Assembly: GCF_011745365.1 (NCBI RefSeq)
Contig: NW_024468915.1
Coordinates: 660,653 to 724,652, forward strand
Direction: 5' to 3'
DNA length: 64,000 bases
Source of the DNA: Cryphonectria parasitica EP155
Lineage: Eukaryota > Ascomycota > Sordariomycetes > Diaporthales > Cryphonectriaceae
Numbering within the stretch: the first letter of the stretch is position 1; each line of letters starts with the position of its first letter. Shown here one piece after another: positions 57,186 to 64,000 of the stretch. The position numbers were made by a program, and so were the translations under genes. The notes under the pieces are model-generated. The model was not told the origin of the DNA and ran no database searches. It was given only the letters and a program-made list of their open reading frames with translations.

Positions 57186-58499
57186 CTAAGTTCTCACGAA
57201 GGCTGTTGAAGCAGTCAGAGTCAGTGACCATTCGTCTTTTACAATATCGGAATCAAGAACTTACTGGCGTCGATCTGGCGAATCTCGGGTAGCGCCAGCC
57301 GGACCTTGTTCCTATACAACGCCTCAGCCCGTGTCTGAAGCGGATTGCCCTCAAAATAGACCGTCTCGAGCTTCTTCTTGTCCCCCAGGGCCTTCTCGAT
57401 GTCGTTGAAATCCGCAAGCTTGTTGTAGCTCGCCCAGACCTCTTCCAGCTCCTTCAACGGTTCAAGACCCACCAAGCTGGCGATCTGGTTGTTGGATATC
57501 TCGAGGATCCGCAGGTTTGTGTTGTCCTCGAGTCCAGTGACATTTTCGAGGAGGTTGTGCGATATGTAAAGCTCCTCTAGTGTCGGCACCTCCTTGAGGG
57601 GTGAGAGGTCGCTGATGCGGTTCGACTGGATGCTGAGCAGCTTCAGCTTGGGTAGCTCGCTCAGCCCCTGGAGCGTGGTGATCTTGTTCTTGGCTAGCCA
57701 GAGTTCTTCTAAGTTCTTCAGCGTGTCCAGGTTCTGTATCTCGCGGATCCTGTTGGAGCCAAGCTCCAACATACGGAGCTTGTCCAGTCCCTCCAGGTTC
57801 TCGATAGTGCTGATCTTATTGGCAACGAAGAAGATGTCCGTCAACTCCGTCAGGTGGTTCACGTGCTTGATGTGCTTGATCTTGTTGAAGCTCAGGTCGA
57901 GGTTCGTCAGCTTAGTCAGATGATCGAGGCCGCGGACGTGGCCGATGAGGTTGTCGTAGAGGTCAAGGTCTACTAATGTCTCTGCCAGAGGCTCCAGGCC
58001 CTCGATACGTGTGATGCCGTTCTGTCTCAGGCATAGCCGCGCGACCTGCTTGAAGCGCTCGATTCGTAGGCTGGGAATGGACTGTATGCGGGAGTTTATG
58101 GAGATGAGCTCGTCTGTATCTGAATCCTCGTCATCGAAAAGGTCTGTGGGTTGTCACATGTCAGCGATTAATGTCGTTTCCCCGCCGCTGGTGAGAAGGC
58201 TAGACAGGACAGAATCATGAGAGATCCCGATGAGCACCGGAGCTCGTACCTTCATCGGCCTGTATCTCCTCTCCCTCGACGACATGCTCTTCGTCAGAGT
58301 ACTCGGGATCTGACAGGGCCTCTGGGTTGGCAAGGCTGGCTCTACCCGGGACGCGCAGCTTGCCGTCCCAGCCCTTGCCATTCGTCAAGACGGGACTGCC
58401 GCCATCCTCAGCATCTTTGAGTCGCTCTGTTGTGGCTTCAGCGGCAAGCTCAATGTGGCGAGGCTTAGGAGCGTCGTTGTTCCCGTTTTCTCCGCTCAT
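57186..58499 (-). CDS. Sds22, leucine-rich regulatory subunit of protein phosphatase 1
   Basis: Sds22 binds PP1 in the nucleus and cytosol and controls mitotic exit and PP1 assembly. Exons 58499-58250, 58143-57265 and 57202-57186 give 381 residues. The first 100 residues are acidic and disordered (EALSDPEYSDEEHVVEGE). They are followed by ISINSRIQSIP and about eleven 22-residue leucine-rich repeats (for example LVDLDLYDNLIG, LTNLDLSFNKIK, LEELWLAKNKIT, LKLLSIQSNRIS, LEEVWASYNKLAD), and the capping motif LETVYFEGNPLQ. The last coding exon is only 17 nt; it supplies the conserved C-terminus ...QIDATFVRT. Without that splice the frame would continue as ...DASKFLIPIL, which is not family-like. 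Confidence 0.96.
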
Positions 58500-59457
58500 G
58501 ATAGCAGCAGTCGCTGTGTCACGCCCAAGGGCTCAGGGCTGAGAGGGGAGCGATCGTGCCACTTTTTTTTAGGATCGGAGCTGATCGATTCTCTGTTGAA
58601 GATCAGATGATCCAATTGAAGAAGCTCTCAAAATCGCAATCAGAAGATAAAGGTTGATCGGTGCAAGACTCGCGAGGTAGCGTGGCTCGACAGATATGTG
58701 TTGTGGTGAGAGAATGTTTGTCAGTTGGTAATCCTCCGTCGTTAAATCGGAGCAGTATGTCATCTGTAGTGGGTCCCGCGAGCCCTGTCTGTGCCTGACA
58801 GCAAAGCCTAGGCTGTCAATTATAAGGGGAACATGGCCATGTCATAGGCGAGGCAGATCCGGCAGCGGGGTCCAGGGTTGAAGGGGAGGGGAGGGGCAGG
58901 TTCCGGGGCCCTGGGACTAGTGTTTGAGTGCCCTAGCGTTCGCAAGGAAAACGAATCGAAAGCTGCCACACTTCCTGCAACGAACCTCTTCTACCTTTTT
59001 CAAGGAGATGCACATTGCTGCCTGACGAAGTGGCTGCAGGCGATCATCAGTTCACCATGCCGGTCGACGGCCCGGATCGAGATGTTTGCCGACGACTGGT
59101 ATAGTAGTCTCCTTGTCCGCCGGAACGGAAATTGATATTTTGCCTGCCCAACAAGTCTGCCACGTCTATCTCGACCCCATCTTCGTCAGGCCGTCACCAA
59201 GTCCTTATTTGCCAGGAACAGAGGGGGCCAATCTTTAAAGACCGTACGAGAACCGACCCGGAGACCTTCTTTCTTTGTGTGTGTGTGGGGGGGGGGGGGG
59301 GAGACATGGACCAACATTGTGCACCATAGAAGTCGTTTTTTTCCCGCGGGGGAGGCACAGCTGGCCTGTCCTATGTTATAAGCATATGGCGGAGACTTCC
59401 ATTGGGCAATAGAGCTTCCGCAGCCAGCCTGAGCTTTCACATTAAATTTTTTGCAAT
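58500..59457. other. Intergenic region between Sds22 and hydrolase genes
   Basis: This 958-bp stretch separates two minus-strand genes. It contains a T run near 58564-58570 and a G run at 59287-59302. No coding frame is convincing. Confidence 0.6.
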
Positions 59458-60733
59458 TCAGCTCTCTACCTTCATGGCCTTAGCCGTTTCCTCTATGATA
59501 AACTCAGCTACGTGTGCTCTCCCGCCTGTCATCATCACGTCGTTGTGAAACGCCCGTGGAACGACCTTGGTCTCTTGTGGTATCCCCAACTCGGCACACC
59601 GTCTTCGCAGCTCTTCCGGATGACGCTCGGGTACAATCTCGTCTCTTCCTGCCTGTAGGATCAGCACCTGAGGAAGTCCAAGATTTCTCTCCTTTCGATT
59701 TTCTGCGATGATCGCCAGGTTGCGGTAGCTGTCAAGGTGGTTGCGCAAAAATGGGTAAAGGTACTTGTAGGGCAGCCATTTCTCAGGGTATAGGACCTCG
59801 AGCATCTCTTTGATGGAGAGGAAAGGTGTCTCTAAGATTAAAGCGGTCGGTTCAAGGTGCGCTGGGATGGCTCCAGATGCAACGAGGTTCGTGGCGAATC
59901 CAGACCCGATACTCTGTCCCCAGACGAACAAGATTGGCTTTGTCTTGTGGTTCCCGGTCTGAGCTCTCTCGTACGTGTTGTCGTGCAGTTGGGAGATCCA
60001 CTCGACGGCAGCTCTCGTATCATAGTTGATCCCAGGCTCGGAGGGGCGGCCAGCAGATGTCCAGTATCCTCGGTAGCTCAGGCCAACCTCTGTGAAGCGC
60101 ACCTTCCCAAGCTGAGGGTATCTCTCCCCGAAGCTCATCTTGATCTTCTTCAAGATCCATGAGTGGTCCGGAAGCCGTGGCGGCAAGGACGAAGCGTTCC
60201 CTGAATCCCTACTTTGAGTCAAAGTATTTTAGGAATGGCAAATAGTGTTGAGACGACGTACCTTGACAGTAGAGTATGTAAACATGATAGGCAACGCCAT
60301 CGTCCCGGGGCGAGTGACCATGTGACGACACACTGGCAACAGCCAATGCCAAGTCGGTCCTATCGATTGACCTCATCCGGAGCTCTTTCCACTCGATCCC
60401 GTAGAGATATTTCTGAAAGTCCGAGATTTTGTCATGCCGAGCACTGGGAGGCAGATACGGATTGTAGATGATCTTGTTCTGTAGGGAGACCATGACGAAA
60501 CTCTTCCAGGTGTATAGGGCCAGGACCAAACCAGCGAAGATCACAGGCGGCAGAAGGAGGGCAGGAATATGTATCTGTCTACGCAGACCAGCGTCTGCTT
60601 TCAGAAGCCCATAGCTGAGTCTATTCACAGCCCTGCGATACCCTGTCCGACCTGATGAACTGTGGAAGGTCGACCCAGTCAAAGTGAAGGTTGTTGCCAC
60701 GGCTATTGTCGCCGGGCGAGGGCGGAGTAGCAT
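59458..60733 (-). CDS. Alpha/beta hydrolase, Bem46/ABHD13-like
   Basis: Exons 60733-60262 and 60200-59458 (61-nt intron) give 404 residues. The N-terminus carries one membrane helix (LLLPPVIFAGLVLALYTW at about residues 59-76). Next come NKIIYNPYLPPSARHDKISD and, in the second exon, GLSYRGYWTSAGRPSEPGINYD, VWGQSIGSG (nucleophile elbow GxSxG), ALILETPFLSIKEML, LILQAGRDEIVPERH (catalytic Asp) and a late FHNDVMM (catalytic His). Bem46-type proteins are ER or plasma-membrane anchored serine hydrolases; in Neurospora BEM46 affects ascospore germination polarity. The substrate is unknown, and related ABHD13/ABHD12 proteins may be thioesterases or lipases. Confidence 0.9.
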
Positions 60734-61370
60734 ACTGCTACCGGTACGTCATCTGAGGTAGAAAGGGAAAAAATTAATAGGAGAAAGAATGTATCGCATT
60801 AAGTGATGTAGCCAACAAGTGATTTTTGGAGACAGTGTGAAATGATCTAACTACTTCGCATACGAGTAGCAAAGTCGTCACCCCCAAGTTGAGGAATACC
60901 AGGAAAGCACGACCACGAACCAGAAGGCAAGTCAGGACCCCACCCTAACCCTGATGCCCCCTTAGTGGAAGAGACCTACTTAGTACTTTATGTAAAGTGT
61001 GCACATAAATCCTTCGATAGCATTATACTAACAATATGAGAATAACGTTGTTCTAGAAATCATGTGTTTAGGCTGTTACCAAGTCTGAAGTGGGCATTAA
61101 GTAGAAGAGTTTACTTTCGATTCCTTCCGCATGGGAAAAGAACGGCGACTTACACTTTCACCGCCCTTAGATTCTTTATTAGGTAAGAATGGAATCCCCC
61201 TAATGTTTTGACCTTTTCAAGAGGATTGCTGCTCTCACTTAATATGGAAGTCAAGGCTTTGCCCGTCGCTTGACTTTGCAATAGACTCATGGTCCAGTGT
61301 GGAAGGGTGTGTAAGAGTATGACTCTGCTTGCGAATCTATGGTCTATTGCAAAGCAAGATGCACCGCTAT
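60734..61370. other. Intergenic region
   Basis: This is 637 bp of AT-rich sequence between the hydrolase start and the glutaminyl cyclase stop codon. It presumably holds the hydrolase promoter. No gene or notable repeat is seen. Confidence 0.6.
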
Positions 61371-62507
61371 CTATAGCTCTGTCTTCTCATAGGGGTCTGA
61401 TGCTGCCTTATCTTGAAGCTTTGGTATGTGTCCCTCGAGATCCATCCACTCAGCCACGAAGGCCGTGATGAGCTTTGACCAGTCCTGCATCGTAGGCCCG
61501 TCAAGATGCGCAGCATCATCCTCCATCTTGTGCCAGAACCAAGGGAACGGGGTCGGTATGATATGGAGGACATCAACGCCTCGCTGCATGAACGGGACGT
61601 GATCGTCAGAGATAAACCCTGGATGGAACTGAGAGGCGTGTTTATCCGTCTCCGGGAGGAAGTGGCCCTGCGGGTTCGATTCGAAGAGCTTCAGCTTGCG
61701 CATCCGTTCCTCGATCTTGGCCAGGTTCTGGTATGCCCAGTGGGTCGTCTGAAAATACGACGGAATCCTGGGATTCTCGGCGCCCAAAAGATCGAGCAAC
61801 AGAAACAGGCTGATGGCGTCGATGTGGTTCTTAAACGTCGACGGCGCCGGGTGCGCCTCGGCCTCCCATGCCTCCGCGAGCGCCCTGGACCCGTACGTGC
61901 TGTCCGTGTCTGTCCACGACACCCATGCCTCCTCGCCGTCCAGTAGCAGGATCTGCACGCCCTTCTCCTCGCCCAGCCCGTCTGCCTCGCCCGCAGCCTC
62001 CATGGCAGCCCAATGCCTCGTCAGCGCCTCGTCCACGCTGCGCGCGACATGCAGCAACATCGCGCACGGCGCCGCCGAGTCAGTGGCCCCGATGAAGTTC
62101 TCGGGTCGGTACAGAGTGTCATAATGCGCGGCGAGTGTGAGACGCGAGACGTCGCCCGCGCTCGCCCATGGCGGGTCGCGTCGCAGGATGACGTTGCGGA
62201 AGGTCACCAGCTTGTCTCCCGTCGCGGGCGTCTTGGAGGTCGTGTTGTGTAGCGAGATGGTCCACGCCGGCAAGTGTGTCGCGAAGAAGCTGACAAAGTG
62301 CTCGAACACCTTTTCGGAGCCGGGCGTGTCAGGCACGCGAGGGATCAGGATGGGCGCGAGGAGGCCCGCGGCATTGTGAATGTCGAAGTCGGTGCCTGCG
62401 GAGGGGATTTGGCGGAGGCTACCGTCGGACAGGCTGGTGTAGGCCGAGGCTGGGGCAAGAAGACATGTCACAAGCAGGACGATGGCCAATCGTTTCATGT
62501 TGTGCAC
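61371..62507 (-). CDS. Glutaminyl-peptide cyclotransferase (M28-type glutaminyl cyclase), secretory
   Basis: The enzyme converts N-terminal Gln of secreted peptides to pyroglutamate. The gene is intronless, with 378 residues. A signal peptide covers about residues 1-22 (KRLAIVLLVTCLLAPASA). Zinc and catalytic residues by comparison with human QC are D143 in GATDSAAP, the E192-E193 pair in LLDGEEAW (base and zinc ligand) and H326 in PFPWFWHKMEDD. The second-shell D302-H303 is in SDDHVPFMQRG. The ATG at 62507 is followed by a second at 62498; both keep the signal peptide. It is divergent from the Swp1 gene across 600 bp, and both products act in the ER/Golgi. Family assignment is firm; the in vivo substrates are not known. 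Confidence 0.94.
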   Translation of the reverse strand: MHNMKRLAIVLLVTCLLAPASAYTSLSDGSLRQIPSAGTDFDIHNAAGLLAPILIPRVPDTPGSEKVFEHFVSFFATHLPAWTISLHNTTSKTPATGDKLVTFRNVILRRDPPWASAGDVSRLTLAAHYDTLYRPENFIGATDSAAPCAMLLHVARSVDEALTRHWAAMEAAGEADGLGEEKGVQILLLDGEEAWVSWTDTDSTYGSRALAEAWEAEAHPAPSTFKNHIDAISLFLLLDLLGAENPRIPSYFQTTHWAYQNLAKIEERMRKLKLFESNPQGHFLPETDKHASQFHPGFISDDHVPFMQRGVDVLHIIPTPFPWFWHKMEDDAAHLDGPTMQDWSKLITAFVAEWMDLEGHIPKLQDKAASDPYEKTEL

Positions 62508-63107
62508 TCGTGAAGAAGGGTATCGTGTCCTACATCAAACCCTGGTTCAGCCACAGTTCGAAGAATAATTCCATATGGTTGGTCTTGGACGAATTGGGCT
62601 ACTTACATCTTTGACCAGATCTGATAACTCTTGGCCTGATTCGAGTCATCATCGCCAACTATGGATGACCTTGCACCCATTGTGACCCACAGCATGGCAT
62701 TGGAGCACAGTACTACACCTTGAGAGCATATCGAGAGAAGAAGGAACAACAGCTACACCTGTAAAAGAAGGAGCAAAATGACAGGCTGACAACTGCTGAG
62801 CTCGTTGCCTTGATGTACCGCGGCTCAGCTCAGCTCAGGGGTCTTCACAGGGTATTAAGGGATCAAACCCTAACCCGACCAGCTGGTGGTCCTGTCACCA
62901 GAGCACAAGGGGTGATGTCAGGGGTGGCCTGTGCCCTTGTACACCTGTGCCTGTGCCTGCTTCACGCCACGTAATGAGCTTGCTCTCAGTGAGCTGGGGT
63001 CCAACTGCAACAGCTCTTGGCAACAAGTGTCCATTGGGAATTTTGGATCTTCAGCCTCGTCCACTTGCCAACCTCACCAAACACCCCTCCTCAACCAGCC
63101 AGACAAC
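62508..63107. other. Shared divergent promoter, glutaminyl cyclase / Swp1
   Basis: This 600-bp space separates two genes of the secretory pathway transcribed away from each other. A GCTCA tandem (ggctcagctcagctcag) is at about 62822-62838. No coding frame is supported. Confidence 0.6.
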
Positions 63108-64000
63108 ATGCACGTTGCTGGTATCTCCTCCCTTCTGCTCCTGGCAGCTGGTGCTGTCCAGGCTGCCAGCTCCTGGAGCTTTGACGATGCCAGCATCTCC
63201 ATCAGCAACAAGAAGACTGCTGGCGAAGCTGCCAAAGAATCGTGAGTTCTGGATGGTGGTGCTGCATGCACCCTTCTGATTTCTCTTCCAGCTGACAATG
63301 TGCATGTAGTTTTGGTGTCCAGTCCCCCCTCAAGACCCCAGTGTCCCTCAGCGCACAAGATACCCTCACCGTTAGCCTGACGGCCAAGGACAATGGCAAG
63401 GCGAAGCGACCACACCAGGCATTTCTCCTCCTGACCGATCAGTCGACGGGCCTGGAGGCGCCTTTCCCTCTGAGTGTCCGGGACAACGGCAAGGGCAAGG
63501 TGCAAATTGTACGTCACAATGATTGCGGCCGTATCGCCGTCGCCTGATAGTGTGTATCGGATTCTAACGAGTTTCCTACGGCGCAGACCCAGAAAGACAT
63601 CCCCGCCCAGTTCTTCGTGTCGTCCGAGCCTCTCCACGCGAGCGTGGTCATCGGCTCCTTTGGCTCTTCTCAGGGTGTCATCTCTGACGCCTTTAACATT
63701 GAGATCAAGCCAGATTCCACTACTCCTCCTGCCGCCGCGTCACCTCCCCTTCGCTACGGCAAGCAGCCTCAGATCCACCACATCTTCCGAGAGCCTACCA
63801 AGTATGGGTACAAGATCATCTCTATCGCCGTCTCACTGGTTATTGCGGCTACACTGCCGGTCGTCGTGGGTGTTGTAAGTTATTTTCACACTTGGTCCTA
63901 GCTCAAGATTGTGGTTGCGCCGGCATAGGCTCTAACATCGTGGTGTCTCATAGTGGCTCTTGCACGGCGCCAACGTTAGTCAACTCCCCAAGGCCGTGGG
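63108..64000 (+). CDS. Oligosaccharyltransferase subunit Swp1/ribophorin II (partial, 3' end outside window)
   Basis: Swp1 is a membrane subunit of the ER complex that transfers the dolichol-linked glycan to nascent proteins. Exons 63108-63241, 63310-63508, 63587-63874 and 63954-64000 (continuing past the edge) read in one phase. A signal peptide covers residues 1-19 (HVAGISSLLLLAAGAVQA). The luminal domain includes SWSFDDASISISNKK, LTVSLTAKDNGKAKRPHQAF and DIPAQFFVSSEPLHASVVIG. The motif PQIHHIFREPTKYGYKIISI leads into the first membrane helix, and exon 4 begins WLLHGANVSQLPKA, the loop before the next helix, as expected for Swp1. At least two further helices lie outside the window. Confidence 0.93.

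Overview
The window looks like nuclear DNA of a filamentous ascomycete, most likely a Sordariomycete. Genes carry short introns (mostly 60-250 nt) with GT...AG ends and CTAAC/CTGAC-type branch sites. Intergenic spaces are long and rich in microsatellites and homopolymer tracts. The recognisable proteins are typical of Pezizomycotina. Every spliced model below was built by hand from splice signals, reading phase and family expectation, and each complete one closes in frame.

Layout. Positions 1-20991 hold mostly conserved housekeeping genes: a GH36/Sip1-like fragment (minus), the beta subunit of mitochondrial processing peptidase (plus), a peroxisomal ABCD half transporter (minus), a Psr1/Psr2-type phosphatase (plus), Sec61 beta (plus, with an initiator exon that is only an ATG), and a large glycosyltransferase (plus). 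The glycosyltransferase carries a Vps13/Atg2-like membrane module and several ubiquitin-interacting motifs.

Positions 21275-33947 look more accessory: a SnoaL-like protein, an unknown Cys-pair/coiled-coil protein, a short-chain dehydrogenase, an APH-like kinase, an NmrA/festuclavine-dehydrogenase-like reductase and a 14-TM DHA2 drug transporter. Together they resemble a small metabolite modification and export neighbourhood without a core synthase.

Positions 33948-50585 are sparse. Two minus-strand genes, for a polyQ tail-anchored protein and for a very large disordered protein with a C-terminal Cys-rich domain, sit among several kilobases of simple-repeat DNA.

Positions 50586-64000 return to dense metabolic and housekeeping genes: PAF-acetylhydrolase-like (minus), xylose reductase (plus), Sds22 (minus), a Bem46/ABHD13-like hydrolase (minus), a secreted glutaminyl cyclase (minus), and the oligosaccharyltransferase subunit Swp1/ribophorin II (plus, running off the window).

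The points most worth following are the glycosyltransferase architecture (PY motifs, GT, Vps13-like module, UIMs), the missing switch histidine in the ABCD transporter, XlnR- and CreA-like sites around xylose reductase, FarA-like sites upstream of the ABCD gene, and several unusual exons.
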